DNA of 64,000 nt from Metellina segmentata (taxonomy: Eukaryota > Arthropoda > Arachnida > Araneae > Tetragnathidae): assembly GCA_947359465.1 (NCBI GenBank), contig OX375876.1, positions 81,056,359 to 81,120,358 of the forward strand, written 5' to 3'. Below, one piece after another: positions 23,283-33,706 of this stretch (positions within the stretch are counted from its first letter, which is position 1; every line of letters starts with the position of its first letter). The position numbers and the translations under genes were made by a program. The notes below the pieces were generated by a model that saw only the letters and a list, made by a program, of their open reading frames with translations, did no database searches and was not told the DNA's origin.

Positions 23283-23616
23283 AAGGTGAATAAATAGTTT
23301 AAGGTGGAAGATGGCTAGTTGAATGTAAGTCACAATTGAGCTATGCAAATGGCCATTGGCGACAATCCGGGATCAATACCGGAGGAAAAAAAAACGAGGG
23401 CAACATATCATCATTTCTACCATGGTCAGATGACGAGGTCAGCATTTGAGTTGGCACACCACTCTCCAAGCTTCCATACCCCACCAAATAGAGGATATTT
23501 GATAGATTTAACGTGCACCAGATCCCACATACATGACGGTCTTGATGGAATTTGGAACGCGAAATCTTTCGTTAGCTAATCTGAGACTCTACCAACTGGG
23601 CTACATAATCCTGATT
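23283..23616 (-). mobile_element. SINE with a different tRNA-like head
   Basis: The body and 3' end match the common SINE of the window (GGCGAC, GATCAATACC, CAGATGACGAGG, CACTCTCCAAGC). The head, read on the minus strand, is GTAGCCCAGTTGGTAGAG with a B-box-like GCGTTCCAAATTCC. That differs from the CCGGTATAGTGGTTAAGG head of other copies. Near-identical TA(A/G)TTAATAA at 23273-23282 and 23617-23626 may be the target duplication. Confidence 0.7.
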
Positions 23617-23874
23617 AGTTAATAAAATAAATATGTTACTAATTAGGATTATTGATCAGTCTCATTTGAATGTAGCATTACTATTTTACATCTTTAATAT
23701 ATAATTTTTGTTTTGGACGAGGGGTGACATCTGTATCAATCCAATCGCCCCAGTCTCGAAATTGTCTATCCTAGCCTTTGGCTTTAGGCCACGTTCACAA
23801 GAGGAGTTTCAACGCGCGTATGGCATGGCCAGCGAAATCCCGCCAAGAAATTATGTTTATTTATTCCTCAAATT

Positions 23875-24006
23875 CACGTTATCTGACCGCGGTTCAAAAT
23901 TACGAGGTGTTGTCCTCGGATCTTTCCCTTAGGGAACTGATCCCGGACCGTTTTCAATAGCCCGTTATGTTGCTCTAGTACGACGTTAACTAAAAATTAC
24001 CATTAC
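23875..24006 (+). mobile_element. SINE 3'-half fragment
   Basis: The block from ATCTGACCGCGGTTCAAAAT through CGAGGTGTTGTCCTCGG, GGGAACTGATCCCGGACC and TAGTACGACGTTAACTAAAA to TTACCATTACC is colinear with 63747-63875. The 5' half is replaced by unrelated sequence. Confidence 0.85.
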
Positions 24007-24856
24007 CTATAATTCAAGTGTCTATCTTTGCGACCTTGAAGAGCGGGACCCTAATAGCCTCGCCAAACGCGCGTTTTAAGCGCCTCGTGTGTACGGGGCC
24101 TTATCCTATGTATCTTGCGTTTTTATTTCCGTCGAACAGTTTCCTTAACGTGACTTACATGAAATAAATTTTTTTTTGTCTACGAAGAGTGTTTGAACGA
24201 GAATCCTTACACAATAAGAACAGTTACGTTTAATGCACGTGACAGATACATCTGGAGTAAGCAAATATTTCATCATAAGGATTCCACCATTAGTGACACG
24301 ACTGTTCTATTCCAGATATCACGAATCACGGTAGAGATGCCTTTGTCTTCCACACACTTATCTCGATAAAACTGAATTGAGAAAAGTTATGTAAATATTT
24401 GAATAAAGATTCAGGATCAATTAAGTCACAGTTCAGGAAATGAAATGAGCAGGAAATTTTGCTGGGTTGTATGGGGTTTCGATAATTTTGGATGGAACGT
24501 TTTATTCATGATTTATGTAAATGTACATTACTGTGTTGGAGTTTTATGTGAGCCAAGCTAATATTTCGTTTTAGACATGAAATTTCTGGTCGTATATGTT
24601 TTTTGTCCTTAAAATTTCAAAAGAAGACCCACACTTTTTTTTTTAACTTAACGCCCTTGATTCAAAGACAAATTTTTTTCGGCAAATTCTCTCTGGAAAA
24701 ATTAATTTCAACTAATAATAAATTGAGAGTGTAGCTGTGCCTATAACATTTGAATTTCACCAAAATATTTATGTAGCTGTGTATGCAGGTTTAGCTTTTC
24801 AAACAGTCCGTTTGGAAATAATAAATAATAAATAGTTAACACCGTCCCAGCCTAAG
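24007..24856. other. Mostly unannotated; short GC-rich DNA-transposon-like patch
   Basis: 24050-24105 (AACGCGCGTTTTAAGCGCC and following) is strikingly GC-rich and resembles terminal parts of hAT-type MITEs. I found no second end, so I do not call an element. The rest is AT-rich and unassigned. Confidence 0.4.
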
Positions 24857-25018
24857 CCGGTGTTAGCCTCTAGATCGGAAGGTTCTTGGTTCGAATCCGG
24901 GTCCAGGCATGGATGTTTGTAAGTGTATGGTGTAGAGGCGGCTGGTGCACCTTAAATCTGTCGTGGCCGAAAGTCCTCACATTGGGTTGGTGTGGAAGTT
25001 TGGAGAGGGGGGTGCCAT
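24857..25018 (+). mobile_element. SINE 5'-half fragment
   Basis: It begins within the head (CCGGTGTTAGCCTCTAGATC), has B box GGTTCGAATCC, then GGTGTAGAGGCGGCTGGTGC and GGCCGAAAGTCCTCAC. It stops after GGAGAGGGGGGTGCC. The preceding AACACCGTCCCAGCCTAAGC string recurs at 29030, also next to SINE sequence. Confidence 0.85.
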
Positions 25019-25059
25019 TTGTTCAATTCTGAGCTTCAGTATTTTCCTAAGTCCCGCAC

Positions 25060-25465
25060 TGGATCTTTTATTTGTCCAGAGTAGTTTTTTGTATATGCTA
25101 AGGTATCACTTAGGAAACTTTCCGTCTCTGATAGTCTGAAAGTTTTTTCAATGGTAAACTATGTGGTCTGCACTTTGGATGTCTTCCTGACAGTCACATA
25201 CGTCGCTATTGTTTAAGAAACGTTTTTGGTGCGTGCCAAAAACCCCATGTCCCGTTATGATCTGATTAAGCTCGATGGATCCCATCAGTTGCTTTGGTGA
25301 GAATTTTTTATAAGCCTTAAAGACTTCTCGTCCTTTGCTTGTCTGCGACCATCTGTCTTGCCAGTCAGTTAGTTGTTCTTTCCTGATTAATTTCTTAATG
25401 TATTCTTTAGTTTTATTTTACTCTTTATCAATTTGCTCTTTAGTAGTGGATTCTTTTAGTTAGTT
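25060..25465 (-). pseudogene. Non-LTR retrotransposon C-terminal fragment
   Basis: The minus strand encodes the region downstream of RNase H in an I/R1-like LINE polyprotein. In order it reads TTKEQIDKE, YIKKLIRKEQLTDWQDRW, MGSIELNQIITGHGVFGTHQ and then a Cys/His knuckle, CDCQEDIQSADHIVYH. The ITGHG plus CxC...H pattern is typical of this terminal zinc-binding segment. In-frame stops interrupt it (near 25435 and after VYH) and both ends are truncated. Confidence 0.75.
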
Positions 25466-25799
25466 TGGAAATAAAACAACTTAGAACTGAAATTAGTTTA
25501 AGTTAAAAAAAAAAACTTGTTTTCGCACTTATGCACGTAAAATTAATGAAGATGACGGAAATGCAATAAAAAAGTGATTAAGTGTGGATAAAGTGTGACT
25601 ATCTGTTTTTTCAACCATAACTTTCGATACCCTTTTTTGAATTAATTTCAATTTTAGCTCTTCGTTTGTTAATATTTTAACTACAACATGTTGCTTCTCA
25701 ATGATTTTGTGTTCCTCAACATCCTCCCTCCCTATTTCTCCTGGTGCCAGCATTGCATCTAAAGACTCATTCAGTGCCCACTTTGGGAAACTAGGGCCG

Positions 25800-26125
25800 C
25801 GATTCCGTTACTTCCCGGTTGGAAGTAACGGATTAGCAACCGGAGGGTTGCGGATGCAAATCCAACCAAAGACTGTCCTGTGCAAAGGGGACTGGTACAC
25901 GTTATAAATCTATCGTGGCCTCTAATGTGGTCACGTTGATTTGATGTGGAAGTTTAGAGAATGGGGTGCCAGCTCAGATGTGACCTCGTTATCTGACCCT
26001 GTTATCTGACCCTGTTTCAAAATTATGTGGTGTTGTCCTCGGATATTTCCGTTTGGGACTTATTCGGGACCGTCGCCAAAAGCCCGTCGTATTTCTCCAT
26101 TGCGATGTTAATAAAAATACTTACC
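25800..26125 (+). mobile_element. Diverged full-length-like SINE copy
   Basis: Colinear with the SINE consensus but old. It shows a degraded head, GTCCTGTGCAAAGGGGACTGG, TCTATCGTGGCC, GTGGTCACGTTGATTTG, GGGGTGCCAGCTCAGATG, a duplicated TTATCTGACCCTG, GGTGTTGTCCTCGGAT and GGGACCGTCGCCAAAAGCCC. Confidence 0.75.
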
Positions 26126-26693
26126 TTTGGGAATTATTAGGAAGCTATTGGGAAACTATTAGGTAGATGATTTAACGGCTTTTTAGAATCAAAAATGCAA
26201 TTCTTTGACAGAACAATATTACACGTATTATTAATGCATACTGTCGTACATGTTTTATTAATGTTTTATTTTGTTGATTTTTTTGTTAATTGTTACTTTT
26301 AAATGTATTTGAAACATTGTGACTGCTTTCAAATAATGATTGGTCAAAGTCTAAAAGAAGCCATCAGGACGAGGTTCCTTTGAAACAACATAGCCATTAC
26401 TCAAAAACAATTAAATGAATTATAGCTTTTTGCTAGGCAGCGAAAGTACATGCGTTCAATTATTAACTTCGTCTCATACTTTAAATTGAACACGACTCAT
26501 GACCCGAGCACAAATCATTTGCTGTATGACGTATTTTCAACCCTTGACGTTGTTTACAACATGCTAGATACTATTTTAAGATACGGATCTTTATAACTTC
26601 AAAATAAAATCAGTGTAAGTTGTATTCCATTCGAAACACGATTTAAAATTTCTAGAAGGGTGTAATAAAACTTGACATGTATCTCTATTTGTA
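26126..26693. other. Unannotated AT-rich stretch
   Basis: No feature recognised. Confidence 0.5.
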
Positions 26694-26742
26694 GAGCCAA
26701 CCAAGTGCTTAGCACTCTGGCCTTTGAATGAATTTGGTTTAA
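26694..26742 (+). mobile_element. SINE-like tRNA head, left part, split by piggyBac
   Basis: GAGCCAACCAAGTGCTTAGC and following bases run up to TTAA. The right part resumes after the piggyBac at 28953 with TTAAGGTGCGAATCCCAATCC, a B-box-like motif, and CAAGCATG. Joined at TTAA they form a tRNA-like head resembling the SINE family but diverged. Confidence 0.6.
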
Positions 26743-28952
26743 CCCATTAGTGCCTAGCGTCCCATAAATGGGACGGTAAACAAAAAAAAATCCTCTTTTT
26801 CATAGAAAAGGTTCACTGACTTCTATGCTATATTTAATCAATCTCAAGAGTTTGCTTTACAGAATTGACACTAAATGGCAGTATATATCCAATATATTAT
26901 GAGTCATGTGACCTTTCAAAATCAGTGTTAGCGTTGTTTTGAGAGGATCACAATGTCGAAGCCTAAAAGGTAAAATATTTTATTTATTTATTTCTCCAAT
27001 TGTCTGTATTTCATATATATGTTAGGAAATACATTTATAATAAATGCGTATTTTTTCTAATTCACATATATATTTTTTTTAGTAAACTTTTGAGGGTTTT
27101 CCTAACGTCCCATAAAAAGGACGCTAGGCACGAACGGGTGCATGTAGTTCCCCATGCTCACAGGTTGTTGAATATTTGTTTTACGAGGTTATTTGAGAAT
27201 CTTTTACGTCATAAACTGTTTATTTTGTTGTTTATAATTTTGAAATAATGTAAGATAGCAACAGGGGAGCGTAATTTTTTCCGGGGTGAAGGTATGATGT
27301 CAAATTTGAGAAAGAGGTATAAAAATTGAAAGTTTTTGGCATATTGCAGATCTGGTACTTGGGGATTTTGTAGAGATATATCCCGATATTCCCTACCGAC
27401 GCTGCTCTGATTAGTATGTACTAGCATATGTATATTATTTTTCAATTTATATTGTTTATTTTTGCTATAATTGCAACAAGAACAAAAGTTTATGCATTTT
27501 TAAAATGGGAAAAAAATTTTAAATATATTGCTCTTCCAAAAGCATGTACTTTTGTGAATAGTATAAATGTTTTTTATATTATATTAAACTTTTAAAGGCG
27601 TATAAATATATAGCATATATTTTAAAAACAAAAGCTGATGATTTAACCTAGGAAAAAAAATATTCCACAACAGCAAATTAAATTAAAACATTTATTTGCC
27701 TAAATGACTTAAAAATTTTCATAATATTTTTTGGTATGTCAATTGTAAACAGTACAGACTGTTTAGTTACAATATGATTTTTTTAGTTTATCTTTGGAAG
27801 AAGCACTAGCGATGCTGGAAGACTTATCGGGTGATGAGGTTTTGGATTTAATATCTGAATTGCCAGAGAGCTTGCCTTATGATTTGTATTTTGACAATCT
27901 TTTCACAAGCACTGCGCTTATTGATCACTTGCCAAAGAAAGGTATTGGCGGAACAGGAACCGTACGTCCCAACCGAACAGAGAGATGTCCACTAGATGGA
28001 GTGGAATCTTTCAAAAAAAAGAGACAGGAGTAGTTTTGACTATCAGTTTGACAAGAAGCAAGATCTAATATTAGTAAGGTGGAATGATAATAGTTTAGTG
28101 ACTATTGGTTCAAATATACACGGAGTTCATCCATTAGTAAAAGCAAAAAGATGGTCTAGTGCACACAAAACAATTGTGGAAATAGACCAACCAAATGCTC
28201 AGTATAATAAATTTTTGGGAGGCACAGACCCGATGGATCAAAATCTTAACAGCTACCGTAGTTCTATTCGTTCAAAAAAGTGGTTGTGGTCCTTGCTTGT
28301 ATTCAGCTTGGAAACTGCACTTCAAAATGCTTGGCAAATATATCGTTTATGTCCTTTCTCGAACTCAAAACCATTGGATCTTTTAAATTTCAGGCGAGAA
28401 ATATGCTAAACATATTTCAAATTACGTCCATCACAACTTGGCCCAGGTAAACACCTTGGGAAACCTAAAAATTGCAGAGTGTTAGAATCCATCATATATG
28501 ATGGCCTTCACCATTATATTGTTACAAATCCAACACAAGTAAGATGTGCAAACTGTGGAAATAAGTTGAAAAGAAAATGCAGCAAATGTATGTTTGGTTT
28601 GCATGAAAAATGTTTCAGAGAATTCCACAGCAAATAAAATCTTAACCATTTAAAATTTAAAAAAATATTTTTTTTTTAAATTTTGCAATGTATATAGTGA
28701 ATTAAATATACCTATAAAAATGCTAAGATCACTTTAATATCAATTTCTGGAAGAAATCATATATATGTTATATTCGAAAAAACATGCACCCTCTCGTGCC
28801 TAGCGTCCCATAAATGGGACGTTTCAATTTTTTTTAATAAATTCAATTTCCTTTACTTATTATTTTTTTTACTATTTTTCCTATTCATTTCACACTATAT
28901 GCTAGCACTGTACAAATTATTGAAGCGAAAAAAAAATTCAGGCACTAATGGG
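26743..28952 (+). mobile_element. piggyBac transposon with internal deletion
   Basis: Flanking TTAA (26739-26742, 28953-28956) and 12-bp terminal repeats CCCATTAGTGCC/GGCACTAATGGG define a 2,210-bp piggyBac. Just inside both ends lies CGTCCCAT-AA-ATGGGACG, a near-perfect palindrome (26758-26775 and 28804-28821). A third, imperfect copy is at 27107-27124, inside the putative intron. The encoded transposase has lost its central part. Confidence 0.92.
26953..28637 (+). pseudogene. piggyBac transposase, spliced, deleted and frameshifted
   Basis: piggyBac transposase is a DDD cut-and-paste enzyme. A short first exon (26953-26969, MSKPK) splices in phase from GT at 26970 to AG at 27785-27786. It continues LSLEEALAMLEDLSGDE and then jumps directly into VLDLISELPESLPYDLYFDN, so several hundred residues with the first catalytic Asp are missing. 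The retained part has YFDNLF (second Asp), GIGGTGTVRPNR, QYNKFLGGTDPMDQN (third Asp) and KKWLW. A frameshift falls in the A-run near 28015 and a stop at 28407-28409. The frame then continues to a C-x2-C-x7-C-x2-C-x4-H-x2-C-x4-H zinc domain ending at 28637. The intron model is inferred. Confidence 0.85.
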
Positions 28953-28956
28953 TTAA

Positions 28957-29090
28957 GGTGCGAATCCCAATCCAAGCATGTGTTCGTAGTGGTTCGGAAT
29001 CCACTTTATGCTATTCAACTAGTTACCACCGTCCCAGCCTAAGCCATTCGGTGTATAGCCACGTAATTTTGAACCACGGTCGATGACGAG
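28957..29090. mobile_element. SINE-derived fragments right of piggyBac
   Basis: 28953-29000 is the right part of the split head. Near 29030-29088 are the CACCGTCCCAGCCTAAGCC string and a minus-strand SINE piece, ACGTAATTTTGAACCACGG with GATGACGAGGCA. The pieces are jumbled. Confidence 0.5.
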
Positions 29091-29104
29091 GCAATTTTCG
29101 AAAT

Positions 29105-29541
29105 TTTTTGTAGATTTCAAATCCGTTTATATTTTAACTCTATATTTATTGGTCTAGGAGATAGAAAAAAGAACTGACTTCAGTTAAAAGATTTATTGTC
29201 TGGCTGGAAATTTATTCGTCAGCGCAAAATCAAAGCGGAAATGAAAACAATCATTTTCTCCACGTACTGCGGATGAAAAAAAACTTGGTATGATTCCAAA
29301 CCCTGACAGCAAGGTCACACGAGTAGAAAAAGTTCTCCGCGTTTGAAAAATCAATAGAGAATAAAACTATTAAATTTATTTTAAAATGTTCTAGATTAAA
29401 TTTTAAAATTCGCTTTGACCCAAAAATTGCAAAATATTCGGACTTTCTGTGCCAAATCTCATTGCTATAAGTGCCATAGAATCATCAGGATTTTGCGTCA
29501 AGAAACAAACAGACAAACACTTCCTTTAATAATATTAGAGA
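29105..29541 (-). mobile_element. Helitron family B copy, minus strand
   Basis: Its 5' end, on the minus strand at 29541, reads TCTCTAATATTATTAAAGG. Family blocks follow: GTTTGTCTGTTTG, TCCTGATGATTC, AAATTTTAAAATTT and TTTCAAATCCGTT near 29115. The 3' terminus is missing and there is no coding. Confidence 0.75.
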
Positions 29542-29555
29542 CTAGAGTAGACAAA

Positions 29556-29888
29556 AAAACAAATTACTACATAACTCCAGTTAAAGCTTTATTTCTTTTT
29601 TTTTCGTCGGCTGAAATCGTTCCTCCGCAAAATCAAACGGAAACGGGGAAAAAAAATTTAGAATCTGTCATCTCTTTATGCTGTTCCCACTCTAAGGAAA
29701 ACAAAATTAAATTCCATTGAATTCATTTTAAATTGTTCTAGACTAAATTTTAAAATTCGGCTCGTGTGCTCGTTAAAATTCGACAACTACCCGTGTGCCA
29801 AATATCATTATTGTAAGTGCCATAGATTCGTCAAGAACACGGTCATATGTACACGCACACCAACACACAAGCACTTCCTTTTATAATG
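29556..29888 (-). mobile_element. Helitron family B copy, tandem neighbour
   Basis: A second, more diverged copy in the same orientation. Its 5' part is at 29888 (ATTATAAAAGGAAGTGCTTG on the minus strand), and it has the GAATTTTAAAATTTAGTC block and the CGCTTTGATTTTGCG-like block. It is 3' truncated against the first copy. Confidence 0.7.
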
Positions 29889-30815
29889 GTTGAAAAGACC
29901 GTCTTGATGTCTTCATAGTGGATCTTGATGTTCAAAGTCGTTCGGAATCAACAGTGGATTCTGATCAAATTCGCTCTTGTGTAGCAAAAAGAGAAATCAC
30001 CGTAGAACGACAAACCAAAAAAACAGCAGATTGTTTTCCGGCGTCTCGAGCTTCAATATTTGAGCCCTTCGAAGATCATGTGAAATAAAAGAAATTACAA
30101 CAGAAGTTGAGGACATATAAATACCATTATTAATCAGATTATCTTTAGTGAAATGCACAGTCTGCGATACGAAACATTAGAAGTGGCCTTACAATTGTGT
30201 TTGGTTTAGATACACGCGCTTTTTTTCTGAAGAGAAGCCTCAAATCTATTTTTTGAATAACCCCGTAGGAAGGTTCAAGAACTGCAACCAAGTGTTTACA
30301 ACCGATTAACTTTCCATCATGTGTTTTAATCTTGGAAGGATTCCCTTTTTCGATTGCGTCTGAAACGATCGTTTCCATGCCAAGATGTAGATTACTGAGT
30401 AATTTTTAGTACACGGGAAAACAAACGCGCACAAAGAGCTTTCTCACTCTGGATGGTGGATTGATAATCATCTCTTTGGTATGGGAACTACAAAAAAGGC
30501 CATCTAAAGCAATTATTACTTTTTATATTTTCATTCTTATTACATGCGCTATTTTTTCAACCAAAATGTGAACACCAAAGAGTTTGAAGTCAATAGTCAA
30601 AAAATACAACCAAGTAAGAAATTAAAAAAAAAAGCGTCTCGTTCGGAATGGTGGTTTTTATTAAATACTTTAAGAGACATCATAAGTAGTAAACAGCTTT
30701 GTACATTATTTTACAAATTCAATGAACGCATAATTATTTTATTATAAATGTAATTATTAAAACAGTTGGAGACAAGAGACTTTAATTACACGTTAATAAC
30801 TGAACAAAACAAAGC

Positions 30816-30816
<1 letters not shown>
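29889..30816. other. Unannotated stretch
   Basis: A minus-strand frame at 30145-30378 has balanced composition (METIVSDAIEKGNPSKIK...) and could be a relic of a mobile-element protein. I recognise no family, so I do not call it. Confidence 0.4.

Positions 30817-30846
<30 letters not shown>
30817..30846. repeat. (AT)n microsatellite
   Basis: About 15 uninterrupted AT dinucleotides, abutting a Helitron B fragment. Confidence 0.95.
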
Positions 30847-30848
<2 letters not shown>

Positions 30849-31085
30849 CGTTTTGATTTTGCGCGATTGATTTCCCAGACAGACGATAAATCTTTTAACT
30901 GAAGTTAAATTTCTTCTTTCTATCTCCTAGACCGTTAAAGACAGAGTAAAAATTTCAACGGATTTGAAATCTGCGGAAAATTTCTGTTTATATTGATACC
31001 TAAAAATATGATTCTCTTTAAATAAATAATTTTTTAATTGAATATATCTTCAACGGATTTGAAATCTGCGGAAAATTTTAATACC
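30847..31085 (+). mobile_element. Helitron family B 3'-part fragment
   Basis: It contains the family's TTTCAACGGATTTGAAATC and TGCGGAAAATTT motif twice (30955-30985 and 31050-31078), with TTCTATCTCCTAGACCGTTA before it. The same duplicated arrangement occurs in the family B element at 54752-56977. Confidence 0.75.
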
Positions 31086-31089
31086 TTAC

Positions 31090-31475
31090 ACCACGGGCAA
31101 TGCCGGACTATATATATCAGGTTCTTCCTACACACTGGCAATTTAATGGAATGGACGAACGTTACTTCCAGGACGACAACGCTCCATGTCAAGCAGTGGA
31201 TGTCAAGATATGGAGCATCAAGATATGGATGTCAAACGTCTTCTCTGGCCTGTTCAGAGTCCCGTCCTAAACCCCATAGAACATTTGTGGGACGCGTTAG
31301 AGCGACGCATACGGACCAGGGAATCAAGTCCGAAATCTACAGCTAAGCTGGCGACATTCTTGCAGCAGGAATGGACACAAATACCCATAGCTGTGTATCA
31401 AAACCTTGTTGAAAGTATGCCCAGAAGGGTTGCTAGTGTATTTGCAGCACGTGGGGGAATATCCCCTATTAAAAC
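31090..31475 (+). pseudogene. Tc1-like transposase C-terminal remnant
   Basis: An early frame reads WTNERYFQDDNAP-type sequence (about 31150-31185). After a duplicated GGATGTCAAGATATGGA-like stretch, another frame gives RLLWPVQSP, LNPIEHLWDALERR, TFLQQEWTQIPIAVYQNLV and ESMPRRVASVFAARGG. These are the second catalytic Asp and the Glu regions and the conserved C-terminus. Frames are broken, the N-terminus is missing, and no terminal repeat was found. Confidence 0.8.
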
Positions 31476-32165
31476 ATGTATTATTTCCCTTATACAATCA
31501 CATCTTGCTGTCCGGTCCATTATTATAGGGTAGTGTGTGTATGTGTGTGTGTTCTTCAGTATGTTTCAAAGCAGTGTTAAGTTATGAGATTAGTATTCTT
31601 TCTTGAAATTTTTTATAAAACATGAAAACATGTAACACTTGGTCAAAACGGATGTTGTCACTAATATCTCTTTCAATACATGGAATGGTTAAAGTGAACA
31701 TGTTTCGAAAGTAAAGGACGTGTGGTTAAATAAAGCTTGATTGGGGTGAGCTCCCTCGATGCAATTAAGAAACGAATAAATAACAAAACATAATCACTTA
31801 TACTTTCAATTATTTAATAAAACATAATCACTTATACTTTCAATTAGTTAATAAAACATAATCCCTTCTACTTTCAATTAGTTAATAAAACATAATCACT
31901 TATACTTTCAATTATTTAATAAAGGGAGTACAAATCGTAGCACTACGTTTGAAATATCAAACCAAGAATGTCTTAGAAATCTTCTTATCTTGTCTTAGAA
32001 ATCAAGATTTTGATCTTGATTTCTCTTATCTTGATCTTGTCTTAGAAATCAGACAGGCCGCCTGACTTGATGACTCATGAATTAATGAATTATTAATTCA
32101 CATAATTTCAATAATCTACTAAAATGAACAATTACCGAACTAATACGTGTTTTCAATTTTAGGTC
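31475..32165. other. Spacer with simple repeats
   Basis: Apart from a short (TG)n near 31535-31550, the 34-bp array, and locally repeated CTTGTCTTAGAAATC blocks (31970-32050), I see no gene. Confidence 0.5.
31780..31922 (+). repeat. 34-bp tandem repeat, four units
   Basis: Units contain AACATAATCACTTATACTTT and CAATTATTTAATAAA. They start near 31787, 31821, 31855 and 31889 with few differences, so the array is young. Confidence 0.95.
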
Positions 32166-32173
32166 CTCCAAAG

Positions 32174-33236
32174 CAGTGGTCCCCAACCCCCGGGCCGCGG
32201 ACCGGTACCGGTCCGTGGATCAAATGGTACCTGGCCGCCGAAGGAACATTAAATTATTTCCATTTTGTTTACTGTGGTGTATTTATCTCCTGTTTGTGCG
32301 GTTCTTATTTATGAAATGACCACTCAAATTAGGAGGCGGTAAATCAGAACTTGAAATTTGTTCTGTTTCTAGAGCTTCAATTATGATTTCTGAATTCTGT
32401 ATGTCTCTATTTTCCAATTTTGACAAATATGACAGCTGTTTCAAGTTGGCAGACAAAGTAGCTGCATTTAAAGCCAAGCTGAAGTTGTGGGGACGGCACG
32501 TGAACAGAGGCATTTCGGACATGTTTCTGACATAGCGGGGATTTTAGGCGAGACTGAGCCTAAACATTCATTCTCCCAGTTAGTGCACGATCACCTGTCT
32601 TTGCTTTTAAAAGAGTTCGAGCGCTACTTTCCAACCACAAAAGACCCACGAACTAGTAAGGAATGGATCCGCGACCCATTTGTCAACAAATCAGGCGAAT
32701 CTAGCATGTATGTGCAAGAAGAAGATCAACTGCTGGAGATTGCAAATGAAGGCGACCTTAAAATTACGTCGAGACAACAACTCTGCCGGTGTTCTGAATT
32801 AAAGTCATGGCGGAATACCCTGAGATTGCCACCATGGCACTTAAATCCCTATTGCCATTTCCGACAAACTATGAAGCGGGGTTTTCTACAGTGACAGCTA
32901 CCAAAACAACGGAATAAACTGGACATAAGCAACACTCTTCGGATGTCACTGTCTGCAATCACCCCCAGATGAAACCGTCTCGTTACAAAGAAACAAACTC
33001 AGGGTTCTCATTGATTTAGCGTTCTAGTGAGTTAAAATGTTAAATCACTTTATATTCATTTTTTGGTGTAACTGTATTTTATTTTGAAGGCATGTTTAAA
33101 TACAATGAAATTAAAATTATTAAACCAAAACAATATAAAATATAAACAATCAACGTTCCCCCCCCCCTCAGCGGGCCGCGTTAAAATTATCAAACGTTGA
33201 TCCGGTCCGCGGCGATAAAAAGGTTGGGGAGCACTG
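32174..33236 (+). mobile_element. hAT DNA transposon (ZBED5/SCAND3-like), decayed
   Basis: Inverted ends CAGTGGTCCCCAACC and, on the other strand, CAGTGCTCCCCAACC are flanked by the perfect 8-bp duplication CTCCAAAG (32166-32173 and 33237-33244). Subterminal GGGCCGCGGACCGG sequence is typical of a very widespread hAT type. At 1,063 bp it has lost most of its coding region. Confidence 0.92.
32390..33020 (+). pseudogene. hAT transposase pseudogene, C-terminal part
   Basis: Plus-strand frames read KAKLKLWGRHVNRGISDMF, then (after a frameshift) SFSQLVHDHLSLLLKEFERY, FPTTKDPRTSKEWIRDPFV and EEDQLLEIANEGDLK. These are followed by the hAT C-terminal region (MAEYPEIATMALKSL-like near 32808) and SDVTVC/LVTKKQ remnants. 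This matches domesticated and autonomous ZBED5/SCAND3-type hAT proteins. The DNA-binding BED domain and most of the catalytic region are missing, and frameshifts near 32525, 32785 and 32930 prevent translation. Confidence 0.85.
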
Positions 33237-33244
33237 CTCCAAAG

Positions 33245-33706
33245 GAAACATCTTAAAGTGATGTGTCAGAACAGGAGCAAGTACAACATAGTTTAATCAG
33301 CTACACGCTGATCGATCAACGGATATATTAAGATAATTGTGCAAATATGTTCTGAAATATTTTTCTTGAACATTCCTGAAGAACGTAAAACAAATTACTG
33401 TGAAACCGTTTCTTAAACGCTGTTTATAGTCATTAACAAGACTCGGCTTTTCTTCACCTGAAAAAAGTATAAAAATAGCCTAAAATGTGAAAAAATGTCC
33501 CACAAATTTTATTGAGGAACTTTCGATTCATAAAATATTATCCTTTTTCGCAGAAATTGTCTGAAAATTAAAAATTACATTTTTATATAGCATATATGCA
33601 TAGGCAATATATGCATAGGCAAATATGTATATTAACACACATTTGATAAAATATTTCAGAGCATCACAGTTTACGTTTTAAAGCAGAGTTGCAAGAGTTC
33701 AAATTT
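33245..33706. other. Unannotated AT-rich stretch
   Basis: Short local repeats (GCATATATGCATAGGCAA near 33590-33625) but no gene. Confidence 0.5.

Noticed and set aside
30145..30378. Possible host gene exon on the minus strand
   Set aside because: No recognisable domain, no supporting splice structure, and repeats on both sides.
32283..32522. 79-codon minus-strand frame
   Set aside because: Antisense to the hAT coding sequence, whose plus-strand motifs are recognised.
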